Positions 36,650 through 51,800 of a stretch of DNA of 64,000 bases are shown one piece after another. Within the stretch, counting starts at the first letter, position 1; each line of letters starts with the position of its first letter. Source of the stretch: Glandiceps talaboti (lineage: Eukaryota > Hemichordata > Enteropneusta > Spengelidae); assembly GCF_964340395.1 (NCBI RefSeq), contig NW_027554293.1:1-64000 (forward strand), in the 5' to 3' direction. Below the pieces are notes generated by a model, which was not told where the DNA came from, ran no database searches, and worked only from the letters and a program-made list of their open reading frames with translations. The translations under genes were made by a program, and so were the position numbers.

Positions 36650-36845
36650 CTGGATATGAGCAGCCACACTCTGTACTTCTTGACTTCTTTCAACTTGTAT
36701 GGCGGTAGTCATTTCATTAATTTCTGTCAGTCTGGTCTTGTTGGCTGCCAAGAGATCACCAGCTTCACGTCTCAGCATGTGTTGAGTCCATGAATCTTCC
36801 AGACAACGTTTTCTTTTATTGGCTATCTCCAGCAAATGTGTGTAT
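36650..36845 (-). CDS. SPTAN1-like: post-SH3 spectrin repeat exon, internally shortened
   Basis: 196 nt, phase 2 in and phase 0 out. It begins [18 protein letters not shown] and ends VQSVAAHIQ before a GTTAGG donor. It lacks 37 codons relative to the other copies: EAGDLL is joined directly to AANK, removing the helix-A tryptophan segment and the start of helix B. The deletion keeps the frame and could have arisen between two similar 'gacttggcagcc'-type stretches. It is the last recognisable intact exon in the gene direction. Confidence 0.75.
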
Positions 36846-39800
36846 CTAAACAGAAATTAAACACATTTTAGCACTTTACTTTAGCCAATTTGATAACGTT
36901 ACAGGTGTGTCGAATGGATAGTACAATGTATATAGTGCTTCATCACAAACTTGTCAAAAAATCTTTTTTGAGGTCAGTAAACTTACTTAGGTTTGCCTGC
37001 AACATTCTATACATCATTGTCAAGCTGGGAAGTAGGTCAAATGTCCCAGAATTCCATAGCTGTTTTACCAGGGTTCCCTATCAAACTATAGTCAATGTTA
37101 CAAAGGTTCAAAAATCTTTGCTAAAATGCTGCATCTAAAATGTAAATTTCATGACTTTCTTCCATCAACATTGTGCAACTTCTCTGTAAGAAACCCATGG
37201 TGATAATTATAGTAACTTACTGATCTTCGATCTGTCTCTGTCTCTGTCTCTGTCTGTTGGCAATACTATTGACTTCATCAGCCAAGTTACCCTGGGATGA
37301 GGACTGCACTGAATCTATCTTCTCAGTTGCTGGTACAAAACCTTGATCATTTGCTTCAACGTTCCACTGGTCCTATCACCATAAACATATAAAATATCTT
37401 ATTATGGGTTTCTTGCTGACAGAAACACCAGTCTCTTTTTTGTAAACTTAGATATAATTCCCAAATATTTTTCTTCGTTCAGACAAGGAAAATACGAGTA
37501 ACCTAAGGGGCCCTTGTCATGATGAGTCACTTGAGGAATGACAATGCTTAGAGGCCACGAATAGTTTACAGCTGAATGAAGAAAAGTGTTGGTAATGTAC
37601 TATTGCCAGTAAGATTGGGGAAAGTAAGGGCAATTTTGAACACAACAGAACCAATGACACAGACACTTGTTGTCTTGACATAGAATGACCAGAGTATATA
37701 TTCCATATTTTTGGTTCAGTTTGGTTCTTGCATGGTATAATTTATTCTTACATGAATGCTAAATAAACAATTTAAATTGTGAAATTTAGATTTGATTCAA
37801 AGTTCTCTTCTCATATTATTCCAGTCCAGTCAGATGCTTCTATCACAGAACAATTGTAAACACAGCTGATGGCAGAATTTGCCTAAAATTATGTAATCAC
37901 AGAATTTCATGTATATTTATCAATACATAAGGTCATCAGACTTTACATACTGGTAGGTATTTGTACATACTTGAGACAAACTATTTCCCCCAACATTTCA
38001 AACTTCTAGATGGCATTACATGTCCAAGTTAGGGCATTTTAACTTAAATATCTTACAGTATTAACACCTTATAGACAGGTAACTTGTACAGTTTTTACGT
38101 ATATTGTTTATACAGTCATGTAGTTTTAATGTGACTTGTCTTTGACACCGTGGACAGGGGGTGCTTTCAAGATCTAAAAAACATTCTCGATGAAGACGAG
38201 CTCCATATGGTATCAATACTGTTGAAGGATGTATTGCAACTACAAGTTTGATGCGGAGTACTACAGAAACATTTATCACGAATGTAGGAGCTCCTCAAGG
38301 AGACTGTCTGAGCCCGGTACTCTTTACACTATACCTGGCAAAGGCACTTGCAGACGATAAAACCCACTTATCATAGCATGGTACACTTGCTAACCTGGAT
38401 ACAAGCAGCCACACACTGTACTTCATGACTACTTTCAACATGTATGGCGGTAGAAATTTCAATAATTTCTGTCAGTGTGGCCTTATTGGCTGCCAAGTCC
38501 TTGGGGAAATCAGCAAATTTCTTCTGTTGACCATCCACTTGTCCCAAATCGTCACCGACTTCAGAGGAGACAGTGATTGCCTCTTTATCATTCATCCAGA
38601 CTAAGAGATCACGGACTTCACATCTCTGTATGTGTTGTTTGCATGAGTCTTCCAGACAATGTTGTTTTCTATTGTTAGCTGTCTCCAGCAAATGTCTGTA
38701 TCTAAACAGAAATTAAACACATTTTAGTACTTTACTTTAGCCAATTTGATAATGTTACTGGTGTGTCAATATGCACAGTATTTGGTTTGTCAGATCTGAT
38801 AGCTCATATTATATTCCCTAAACTTTCCATATACTACAAAGCTGTGGAATTTTCGGTCATACCAAATCATTAGCAACATATCATACTCTATCCTAGCTGG
38901 CTATCACTAATTCATCTACTCACTCATACACAAACTTACAATCTACCCAAGAGTTATTTCTCACCTAAAGAACCTGTGTACATCATGAGCACTGCCAAGA
39001 CTGGTACTACATTCATCAGCCACTTGTTCCAAAGCTGTCCAACGGAAATTTAAATCCTGTATATCAAATTTCAAAACATACACAACAGATTAGCAAGTGT
39101 TTTTTCAATGATTGTTATACATATACTAAATTGTCCTAATTCAACATAAAACACCAAATCACACTAGTTGTGCTAAAAAATGAAACGATAAAATGGAATG
39201 CCCACTAAGTCAGCATACATGACATAACTTAACATAAGAAATGTACAGGAATGACATTACCTTGTTAGCACTATTGATGAGGGTCAGGACATAACCTTTC
39301 TTCATGGACGCCTCGCGAGGACTCTTCTCGACATAATCGTTCACGGCAAGTACACATTCCTTGCCTACCAGTACATCATTACCAATGGGGGCTTCTTGTT
39401 GCTGTACCATAAACAATATAGTAAGAATTTAGCAATGTGCTAACATATTTACAAACCTAATATTCTGGGAAATACTATATATATACATGTACATACAAAA
39501 TTCAAGTCCTGTATATCAAATTTCAAAAAACATACACAACAGATTAGCAAGTATTTTTTCAATATACTGATATTTTCCTAATTCAACATAAAACACCAAA
39601 TCATAGTATGAAAGCCATCTCTATATGGCTTCTATCACACTGCACACTCAAACAAACTATATACTCAACATTAATATTGAGAATGCCAACATTCTGATGG
39701 TCCAGCCACAGTGGTTTTAAAGGGGTGAAGGAGGTCATAGATATACATTCACATGAACATGTGACTATAGTACCCAAACCCTTAACAAGGAGTCAGAACA

Positions 39801-42800
39801 TATATGGTCGATATAATTATTGGTTAAGTGCATAGATTGAAAAGTGACTTAGTACAGTCTATAATAGTTTCTGGTGTTATTATATCCAACCATCTCTGCA
39901 TTATCAGTCACCTCAATGTGGCGCTACCTCCTCCAATTATCACCATGAAGATGACACAGAACATTCATAATGTTAATCACACTGTCCGCATGGAAGACCT
40001 TCACAGTATACTAGCTCCATCTGATCATTTAACAGCCTAGGATCTCGACATTAAACTCAAATGGTAAGTCATGCGCCAGTAAAGCCGCAGAGACTTTCAT
40101 CTCGTCGAAGTGATCTTTGGTATAATTCTATAAACGACAGACTGAGAAGGCAAAACGACAATGTCGTCATGCTGAGCACTTATGGCGAAAGACAAATTTG
40201 ACAGTTCATAAACAATTATATCAGGATGCAAAGAACCACATAACAGATCTTCTACATAATGCCAAAACTGACTACTTCAGCCAAAAAATCCCAGAGTCAA
40301 TCAAGCAAGCAGATATTAGTGTGACTAATTTACTACTTCGTAAAGAAAAGAGTTCTCCCATTCCGACACTGTTTCCTCTCCTTGAATTGCCAAAACAGTT
40401 TGTATGTATGTATGTATGTATGTATGTATGTATGTATGTATGTATGTATGTTTGTATATAATTGTTTATGTGTGTGTATGTATGTATGTATGTATGTATG
40501 TATGTATGTATATGTATGTAGTATGTATGTATGTATGTATGTAGGTATGTATCTGTCTGTGTTCATGTGTTTTTTGACCCCAATGACACACCAATGGTAA
40601 GATCATTTTGACTTGAACAATAATTTTCTCAACTAGACACCCGAGGTAATACATCTAGTAGTACCAAATATCATGGCGTGTGCGCACGCACGCATGCACG
40701 CACACATACACACACACCCACACACACAGATTGACATACACAGACACAGACAGAGACACTTAGCAATGCCTATAACACTAATGAATCTTATCAGTTCAGT
40801 TGTGCTAAAAAAAAATGAAACGATAAAATGGAATGGAATGCCCACTAGTCAGCATACATGACATAACATAACATAAGAAATGTACAGGAATGACATTACC
40901 TTGTTAGCACTATTGACGAGATTCAGGACGTCACCTTTCTTCATGGACGCCTCACAAGGACTCTCCTCGACATAATCGTTCACGGCAAGTACACATTCCT
41001 TGCCTACCAGTACATCATTACCAATGGGTTCTTCTTGTTGCTGTACCATAAACAATATAGTAAGAATTTAGCAATGTGCTAACATATTTACAAACCTAAT
41101 ATTCTGGAAAATACTATATATATACATGTACATACAAAATTCAAGTCCTGTATATCAAATTTCAAAACATACACAACAGATTAGCAAGAGTTTTTCCAAT
41201 GATTGTTATACATATACGGAATTGTCCTAATTCAACATAAAACATCAAATCACACTATGGAATCCCTGTCTATATGACTCTTCTTAGACTGTACACGCCA
41301 ACTAACTATGTGTATATACATGTATACTCAACATTAATATTGAGAATGCCAAAATTCTGGTGGTCAAGCCACAGTGGTTTTAAAGGGGTGAAGGAGGCCG
41401 GCCATTCATACACATTTACATCTACATGTACAACAATCTTCTAAAGAAATCCCAGTATGTCATCAGACGATTATGTCACCAGAGACAGAGTCAGAAAGCT
41501 CATGAAAATACAGAATTTTATCCAGAGTTTAATATCATGTTCAAACTTTATTACTATATTCTCAATCATTAAAATCTTTGGTTTACAAAGTTTCATATGA
41601 TTATATAGAATTCAAACATTGGGGTTTAAGACCAAACTCAATTAATCATAGCATGGTACACTTGCTAACCTGAATACAAGCAGCCACACACTGTACTTCA
41701 TGACTACTTTCAACATGTATGGCAGTAGAAATTTCAATAATTTCTGTCAGTGTGGCCTTATTGGCTGCCAAGTCCTTGGGGAAATCAGCAAATTTCTTCT
41801 GTTGACCATCCACTTGTCCCAAATCGTCACCGACTTCAGAGGAGACAGTGATTGCCTCTTTATCATTCATCCAGACTAAGAGATCACGTACTTCACATCT
41901 CTGTATGTGTTGTTTGCATGAGTCTTCCAGACAACGTTGTTTTCTATTGTTAGCTGTCTCCAGCAAATGTGTGTATCTAAACAGAAATTAAACACATTTT
42001 AGTACTTTACTTTAGCCAATTTGATAATGTTACTGGTGTGTCAATATGCACAGTATTTGGTTTGTCAGATCTGATAGCTCATATTAATTCCTAAACTTTC
42101 CATATACTACAAAGCTGTGGAATTTTTGGTCATACCAAATCATTAGCAACATATCATACTCTATCCTAGCTGGCTATCACTAATTCATCTACTCACTCAT
42201 ACACAAACTTACAATCTACCCAAGAGTTATTTCTCACCTAAAGAACCTGTGTACATCATGAGCACTGCCAAGACTGGTACTACATTCATCAGCCACTTGT
42301 TCCAAAGCTGTCCAACGGAAATTTAAATCCTGTATATCAAATTTCAAAACATACACAACAGATTAGCAAGTGTTTTTTCAATGATTGTTATACATATACT
42401 AAATTGTCCTAATTCAACATAAAACACCAAATCACACTAGTTGTGCTAAAAAATGAAACGATAAAATGGAATGGAATGCCCACTAGTCAGCATACATGAC
42501 ATAACATAACATAAGAAATGTACAGGAATGACATTACCTTGTTAGCACTATTGACGAGATTCAGGACATATCCTTTCTTAATGGACACCTTGCGAGGACT
42601 CTTCTCGACATAATCGTTCACGGCAAGTACACATTCCTTGCCTACCAGTACATCATTACCAATGGGTTCTTCTTGTTGCTGTACCATAAACAATATAGTA
42701 AGAATTTAGCAATGTGCTAACATATTTACAAACCTAATATTCTGGGAAATACTATATATACATGTACATACAAAATTCAAGTCCTGTATATCAAATTTCA

Positions 42801-45800
42801 AAACATACACAACAGATTAGCAAGTGTTTTTTCAATGATTGTTATACATATACGGAATTGTCCTAATTCAACATAAAACATCAAATCACACTATGAAATC
42901 CCTGTCTATATGACTCTTCTTAGACTGTACACGCCAACTAACTACATGTATATACTCAACATTAATATTGAGAATGCCAAAATTCTGGTGGTCAAGCCAC
43001 AGTGGTTTTAAAGGGGTGAAGGAGGCCGGCCATTCATACACATTTACATCTACATGTACAACAATCTTCTAAAGAAATCCTAGTATGTCATCAGACGATC
43101 ATGTCACCTGCAGAGACACAGAGTCAGAAAGCTCATGAAAATACAGAATTTTATCCAGAGTTTAATATCATGTTCAAACTTTATTACTATATTCTCAATC
43201 ATTAAAATCTTTGGTTTACAAAGTTTCATATGATTATATAGAATTCAAACATTGGGGTTTAAGACCAAACTCAATTAATCATAGCATGGTACACTTGCTA
43301 ACCTGGATACAAGCAGCCACACACTGTACTTCATGACTACTTTCAACATGTATGGCAGTAGAAATTTCAATAATTTCTGTCAGTGTGGCCTTATTGTTGG
43401 CTGCCAAGTCCTTGGGGAAATCAGCAAATTTCTTCTGTTGACCATCCACTTGTCCCAAATCGTCACCGACTTCAGAGGAGACAGTGAAGGCCTCTTTATC
43501 ATTCATCCAGACTAAGAGATCACGTACTTCACATCTCTGTATGTGTTGTTTGCATGAGTCTTCCAGACAACGTTGTTTTCTTTTGTTAGCTGTCTCCAGC
43601 AAATGTGTGTATCTAAACAGAAATTAAACACATTTTAGTACTTTACTTTAGCCAATTTGATAATGTTACTGGTGTGTCAATATGTACAGAATTTGGTTTG
43701 TCAGATCTGATAGCTCATATTATATTCCCTAAACTTTCCATATACTACAAAGCTGTGGAATTTTCGGTCATACCAAATCATTAGCAACATATCATACGCT
43801 ATCCTAGCTGGCTATCACTAATTCATCTACTCACTCATACACACACTTACAATCTACCCAAGAGTTATTTCTCACCTAAAGAACCTGTGTACATCATGAG
43901 CATTGCCAAGACTGGTACTACATTCATCAGCCACTTGTTCCAAAGCTGTCCAACGGAAATTTAAATCCTGTATATCAAATTTCAAAACATACACAACAGA
44001 TTAGCAAGTGTTTTTTCAATGATTGTTATACATATACTAAATTGTCCTAATTCAACATAAAACACCAAATCACACTAGTTGTGCTAAAAAATGAAACGAT
44101 AAAATGGAATGCCCACTAAGTCAGCATACATGACATAACTTAACATAAGAAATGTACAGGAATGACATTACCTTGTTAGCACTATTGATGAGGGTCAGGA
44201 CATAACCTTTCTTCATGGACGCCTCGCGAGGACTCTTCTCGACATAATCGTTCACGGCAAGTACACATTCCTTGCCTACCAGTACATCATTACCAATGGG
44301 GGCTTCTTGTTGCTGTACCATAAACAATATAGTAAGAATTTAGCAATGTGCTAACATATTTACAAACCTAATATTCTGGGAAATACTATATATATACATG
44401 TACATACAAAATTCAAGTCCTGTATATCAAATTTCAAAAAACATACACAACAGATTAGCAAGTATTTTTTCAATATACTGATATTTTCCTAATTCAACAT
44501 AAAACACCAAATCATAGTATGAAAGCCATCTCTATATGGCTTCTATCACACTGCACACTCAAACAAACTATATACTCAACATTAATATTGAGAATGCCAA
44601 CATTCTGATGGTCCAGCCACAGTGGTTTTAAAGGGGTGAAGGAGGTCATAGATATACATTCACATGAACATGTGACTATAGTACCCAAACCCTTAACAAG
44701 GAGTCAGAACATATATGGTCGATATAATTATTGGTTAAGTGCATAGATTGAAAAGTGACTTAGTACAGTCTATAATAGTTTCTGGTGTTATTATATCCAA
44801 CCATCTCTGCATTATCAGTCACCTCAATGTGGCGCTACCTCCTCCAATTATCACCATGAAGATGACACAGAACATTCATAATGTTAATCACACTGTCCGC
44901 ATGGAAGACCTTCACAGTATACTAGCTCCATCTGATCATTTAACAGCCTAGGATCTCGACATTAAACTCAAATGGTAAGTCATGCGCCAGTAAAGCCGCA
45001 GAGACTTTCATCTCGTCGAAGTGATCTTTGGTATAATTCTATAAACGACAGACTGAGAAGGCAAAACGACAATGTCGTCATGCTGAGCACTTATGGCGAA
45101 AGACAAATTTGACAGTTCATAAACAATTATATCAGGATGCAAAGAACCACATAACAGATCTTCTACATAATGCCAAAACTGACTACTTCAGCCAAAAAAT
45201 CCCAGAGTCAATCAAGCAAGCAGATATTAGTGTGACTAATTTACTACTTCGTAAAGAAAAGAGTTCTCCCATTCCGACACTGTTTCCTCTCCTTGAATTG
45301 CCAAAACAGTTTGTATGTATGTATGTATGTATGTATGTATGTATGTATGTATGTATGTTTGTATATAATTGTTTATGTGTGTGTGTATGTATGTATGTAT
45401 GTATGTATGTATGTATGTATATGTATGTAGTATGTATGTATGTATGTATGTAGGTATGTATCTGTCTGTGTTCATGTGTTTTTTGACCCCAATGACACAC
45501 CAATGGTAAGATCATTTTGACTTGAACAATAATTTTCTCAACTAGACACCCGAGGTAATACATCTAGTAGTACCAAATATCATGGCGTGTGCGCACGCAC
45601 GCATGCACGCACACATACACACACACCCACACACACAGATTGACATACACAGACACAGACAGAGACACTTAGCAATGCCTATAACACTAATGAATCTTAT
45701 CAGTTCAGTTGTGCTAAAAAAAAATGAAACGATAAAATGGAATGGAATGCCCACTAGTCAGCATACATGACATAACATAACATAAGAAATGTACAGGAAT

Positions 45801-48800
45801 GACATTACCTTGTTAGCACTATTGACGAGATTCAGGACGTCACCTTTCTTCATGGACGCCTCACAAGGACTCTCCTCGACATAATCGTTCACGGCAAGTA
45901 CACATTCCTTGCCTACCAGTACATCATTACCAATGGGTTCTTCTTGTTGCTGTACCATAAACAATATAGTAAGAATTTAGCAATGTGCTAACATATTTAC
46001 AAACCTAATATTCTGGAAAATACTATATATATACATGTACATACAAAATTCAAGTCCTGTATATCAAATTTCAAAACATACACAACAGATTAGCAAGTGT
46101 TTTTCCAATGATTGTTATACATATACGGAATTGTCCTAATTCAACATAAAACATCAAATCACACTATGGAATCCCTGTCTATATGACTCTTCTTAGACTG
46201 TACACGCCAACTAACTATGTGTATATACATGTATACTCAACATTAATATTGAGAATGCCAAAATTCTGGTGGTCAAGCCACAGTGGTTTTAAAGGGGTGA
46301 AGGAGGCCGGCCATTCATACACATTTACATCTACATGTACAACAATCTTCTAAAGAAATCCCAGTATGTCATCAGACGATTATGTCACCAGAGACAGAGT
46401 CAGAAAGCTCATGAAAATACAGAATTTTATCCAGAGTTTAATATCATGTTCAAACTTTATTACTATATTCTCAATCATTAAAATCTTTGGTTTACAAAGT
46501 TTCATATGATTATATAGAATTCAAACATTGGGGTTTAAGACCAAACTCAATTAATCATAGCATGGTACACTTGCTAACCTGAATACAAGCAGCCACACAC
46601 TGTACTTCATGACTACTTTCAACATGTATGGCAGTAGAAATTTCAATAATTTCTGTCAGTGTGGCCTTATTGGCTGCCAAGTCCTTGGGGAAATCAGCAA
46701 ATTTCTTCTGTTGACCATCCACTTGTCCCAAATCGTCACCGACTTCAGAGGAGACAGTGATTGCCTCTTTATCATTCATCCAGACTAAGAGATCACGTAC
46801 TTCACATCTCTGTATGTGTTGTTTGCATGAGTCTTCCAGACAACGTTGTTTTCTATTGTTAGCTGTCTCCAGCAAATGTGTGTATCTAAACAGAAATTAA
46901 ACACATTTTAGTACTTTACTTTAGCCAATTTGATAATGTTACTGGTGTGTCAATATGCACAGTATTTGGTTTGTCAGATCTGATAGCTCATATTAATTCC
47001 TAAACTTTCCATATACTACAAAGCTGTGGAATTTTTGGTCATACCAAATCATTAGCAACATATCATACTCTATCCTAGCTGGCTATCACTAATTCATCTA
47101 CTCACTCATACACAAACTTACAATCTACCCAAGAGTTCTTTCTCACCTAAAGAACCTGTGTACATCATGAGCACTGCCAAGACTGGTACTACATTCATCA
47201 GCCACTTGTTCCAAAGCTGTCCAACGGAAATTTAAATCCTGTATATCAAATTTCAAAACATACACAACAGATTAGCAAGTGTTTTTTCAATGATTGTTAT
47301 ACATATACTAAATTGTCCTAATTCAACATAAAACACCAAATCACACTAGTTGTGCTAAAAAATGAAACGATAAAATGGAATGCCCACTAAGTCAGCATAC
47401 ATGACATAACTTAACATAAGAAATGTACAGGAATGACATTACCTTGTTAGCACTATTGATGAGGGTCAGGACATAACCTTTCTTCATGGACGCCTCGCGA
47501 GGACTCTTCTCGACATAATCGTTCACGGCAAGTACACATTCCTTGCCTACCAGTACATCATTACCAATGGGGGCTTCTTGTTGCTGTACCATAAACAATA
47601 TAGTAAGAATTTAGCAATGTGCTAACATATTTACAAACCTAATATTCTGGGAAATACTATATATATACATGTACATACAAAATTCAAGTCCTGTATATCA
47701 AATTTCAAAAAACATACACAACAGATTAGCAAGTATTTTTTCAATATACTGATATTTTCCTAATTCAACATAAAACACCAAATCATAGTATGAAAGCCAT
47801 CTCTATATGGCTTCTATCACACTGCACACTCAAACAAACTATATACTCAACATTAATATTGAGAATGCCAACATTCTGATGGTCCAGCCACAGTGGTTTT
47901 AAAGGGGTGAAGGAGGTCATAGATATACATTCACATGAACATGTGACTATAGTACCCAAACCCTTAACAAGGAGTCAGAACATATATGGTCGATATAATT
48001 ATTGGTTAAGTGCATAGATTGAAAAGTGACTTAGTACAGTCTATAATAGTTTCTGGTGTTATTATATCCAACCATCTCTGCATTATCAGTCACCTCAATG
48101 TGGCGCTACCTCCTCCAATTATCACCATGAAGATGACACAGAACATTCATAATGTTAATCACACTGTCCGCATGGAAGACCTTCACAGTATACTAGCTCC
48201 ATCTGATCATTTAACAGCCTAGGATCTCGACATTAAACTCAAATGGTAAGTCATGCGCCAGTAAAGCCGCAGAGACTTTCATCTCGTCGAAGTGATCTTT
48301 GGTATAATTCTATAAACGACAGACTGAGAAGGCAAAACGACAATGTCGTCATGCTGAGCACTTATGGCGAAAGACAAATTTGACAGTTCATAAACAATTA
48401 TATCAGGATGCAAAGAACCACATAACAGATCTTCTACATAATGCCAAAACTGACTACTTCAGCCAAAAAATCCCAGAGTCAATCAAGCAAGCAGATATTA
48501 GTGTGACTAATTTACTACTTCGTAAAGAAAAGAGTTCTCCCATTCCGACACTGTTTCCTCTCCTTGAATTGCCAAAACAGTTTGTATGTATGTATGTATG
48601 TATGTATGTATGTATGTATGTATGTTTGTATATAATTGTTTATGTGTGTGTGTATGTATGTATGTATGTATGTATGTATGTATGTATGTATATGTATGTA
48701 GTATGTATGTATGTATGTATGTAGGTATGTATCTGTCTGTGTTCATGTGTTTTTTGACCCCAATGACACACCAATGGTAAGATCATTTTGACTTGAACAA

Positions 48801-51800
48801 TAATTTTCTCAACTAGACACCCGAGGTAATACATCTAGTAGTACCAAATATCATGGCGTGTGCGCACGCACGCATGCACGCACACATACACACACACCCA
48901 CACACACAGATTGACATACACAGACACAGACAGAGACACTTAGCAATGCCTATAACACTAATGAATCTTATCAGTTCAGTTGTGCTAAAAAAAAATGAAA
49001 CGATAAAATGGAATGGAATGCCCACTAGTCAGCATACATGACATAACATAACATAAGAAATGTACAGGAATGACATTACCTTGTTAGCACTATTGACGAG
49101 ATTCAGGACGTCACCTTTCTTCATGGACGCCTCACAAGGACTCTCCTCGACATAATCGTTCACGGCAAGTACACATTCCTTGCCTACCAGTACATCATTA
49201 CCAATGGGTTCTTCTTGTTGCTGTACCATAAACAATATAGTAAGAATTTAGCAATGTGCTAACATATTTACAAACCTAATATTCTGGAAAATACTATATA
49301 TATACATGTACATACAAAATTCAAGTCCTGTATATCAAATTTCAAAACATACACAACAGATTAGCAAGTGTTTTTCCAATGATTGTTATACATATACGGA
49401 ATTGTCCTAATTCAACATAAAACATCAAATCACACTATGGAATCCCTGTCTATATGACTCTTCTTAGACTGTACACGCCAACTAACTATGTGTATATACA
49501 TGTATACTCAACATTAATATTGAGAATGCCAAAATTCTGGTGGTCAAGCCACAGTGGTTTTAAAGGGGTGAAGGAGGCCGGCCATTCATACACATTTACA
49601 TCTACATGTACAACAATCTTCTAAAGAAATCCCAGTATGTCATCAGACGATTATGTCACCAGAGACAGAGTCAGAAAGCTCATGAAAATACAGAATTTTA
49701 TCCAGAGTTTAATATCATGTTCAAACTTTATTACTATATTCTCAATCATTAAAATCTTTGGTTTACAAAGTTTCATATGATTATATAGAATTCAAACATT
49801 GGGGTTTAAGACCAAACTCAATTAATCATAGCATGGTACACTTGCTAACCTGAATACAAGCAGCCACACACTGTACTTCATGACTACTTTCAACATGTAT
49901 GGCAGTAGAAATTTCAATAATTTCTGTCAGTGTGGCCTTATTGGCTGCCAAGTCCTTGGGGAAATCAGCAAATTTCTTCTGTTGACCATCCACTTGTCCC
50001 AAATCGTCACCGACTTCAGAGGAGACAGTGATTGCCTCTTTATCATTCATCCAGACTAAGAGATCACGTACTTCACATCTCTGTATGTGTTGTTTGCATG
50101 AGTCTTCCAGACAACGTTGTTTTCTATTGTTAGCTGTCTCCAGCAAATGTGTGTATCTAAACAGAAATTAAACACATTTTAGTACTTTACTTTAGCCAAT
50201 TTGATAATGTTACTGGTGTGTCAATATGCACAGTATTTGGTTTGTCAGATCTGATAGCTCATATTAATTCCTAAACTTTCCATATACTACAAAGCTGTGG
50301 AATTTTCGGTCATACCAAATCATTAGCAACATATCATACTCTATCCTAGCTGGCTATCACTAATTCATCTACTCACTCATACACAAACTTACAATCTACC
50401 CAAGAGTTCTTTCTCACCTAAAGAACCTGTGTACATCATGAGCACTGCCAAGACTGGTACTACATTCATCAGCCACTTGTTCCAAAGCTGTCCAACGGAA
50501 ATTTAAATCCTGTATATCAAATTTCAAAACATACACAACAGATTAGCAAGTGTTTTTTCAATGATTGTTATACATATACTAAATTGTCCTAATTCAACAT
50601 AAAACACCAAATCACACTAGTTGTGCTAAAAAATGAAACGATAAAATGGAATGGAATGCCCACTAGTCAGCATACATGACATAACATAACATAAGAAATG
50701 TACAGGAATGACATTACCTTGTTAGCACTATTGACGAGATTCAGGACATATCCTTTCTTAATGGACACCTTGCGAGGACTCTTCTCGACATAATCGTTCA
50801 CGGCAAGTACACATTCCTTGCCTACCAGTACATCATTACCAATGGGTTCTTCTTGTTGCTGTACCATAAACAATATAGTAAGAATTTAGCAATGTGCTAA
50901 CATATTTACAAACCTAATATTCTGGGAAATACTATATATACATGTACATACAAAATTCAAGTCCTGTATATCAAATTTCAAAACATACACAACAGATTAG
51001 CAAGTGTTTTTTCAATGATTGTTATACATATACGGAATTGTCCTAATTCAACATAAAACATCAAATCACACTATGAAATCCCTGTCTATATGACTCTTCT
51101 TAGACTGTACACGCCAACTAACTACATGTATATACTCAACATTAATATTGAGAATGCCAAAATTCTGGTGGTCAAGCCACAGTGGTTTTAAAGGGGTGAA
51201 GGAGGCCGGCCATTCATACACATTTACATCTACATGTACAACAATCTTCTAAAGAAATCCTAGTATGTCATCAGACGATCATGTCACCTGCAGAGACACA
51301 GAGTCAGAAAGCTCATGAAAATACAGAATTTTATCCAGAGTTTAATATCATGTTCAAACTTTATTACTATATTCTCAATCATTAAAATCTTTGGTTTACA
51401 AAGTTTCATATGATTATATAGAATTCAAACATTGGGGTTTAAGACCAAACTCAATTAATCATAGCATGGTACACTTGCTAACCTGGATACAAGCAGCCAC
51501 ACACTGTACTTCATGACTACTTTCAACATGTATGGCAGTAGAAATTTCAATAATTTCTGTCAGTGTGGCCTTATTGTTGGCTGCCAAGTCCTTGGGGAAA
51601 TCAGCAAATTTCTTCTGTTGACCATCCACTTGTCCCAAATCGTCACCGACTTCAGAGGAGACAGTGAAGGCCTCTTTATCATTCATCCAGACTAAGAGAT
51701 CACGTACTTCACATCTCTGTATGTGTTGTTTGCATGAGTCTTCCAGACAACGTTGTTTTCTATTGTTAGCTGTCTCCAGCAAATGTGTGTATCTAAACAG

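Noticed and set aside
38061-38279. Minus-strand 72-codon frame with CPRC
   Set aside because: It is antisense to a LINE reverse transcriptase fragment that explains the same bases better on the plus strand.
40333-40600. Open frames with YVCM or YIHT runs, also in the other array copies and near 53.5 kb
   Set aside because: Translations of (GTAT)n tracts; four of eight or more such frames overlap on both strands.
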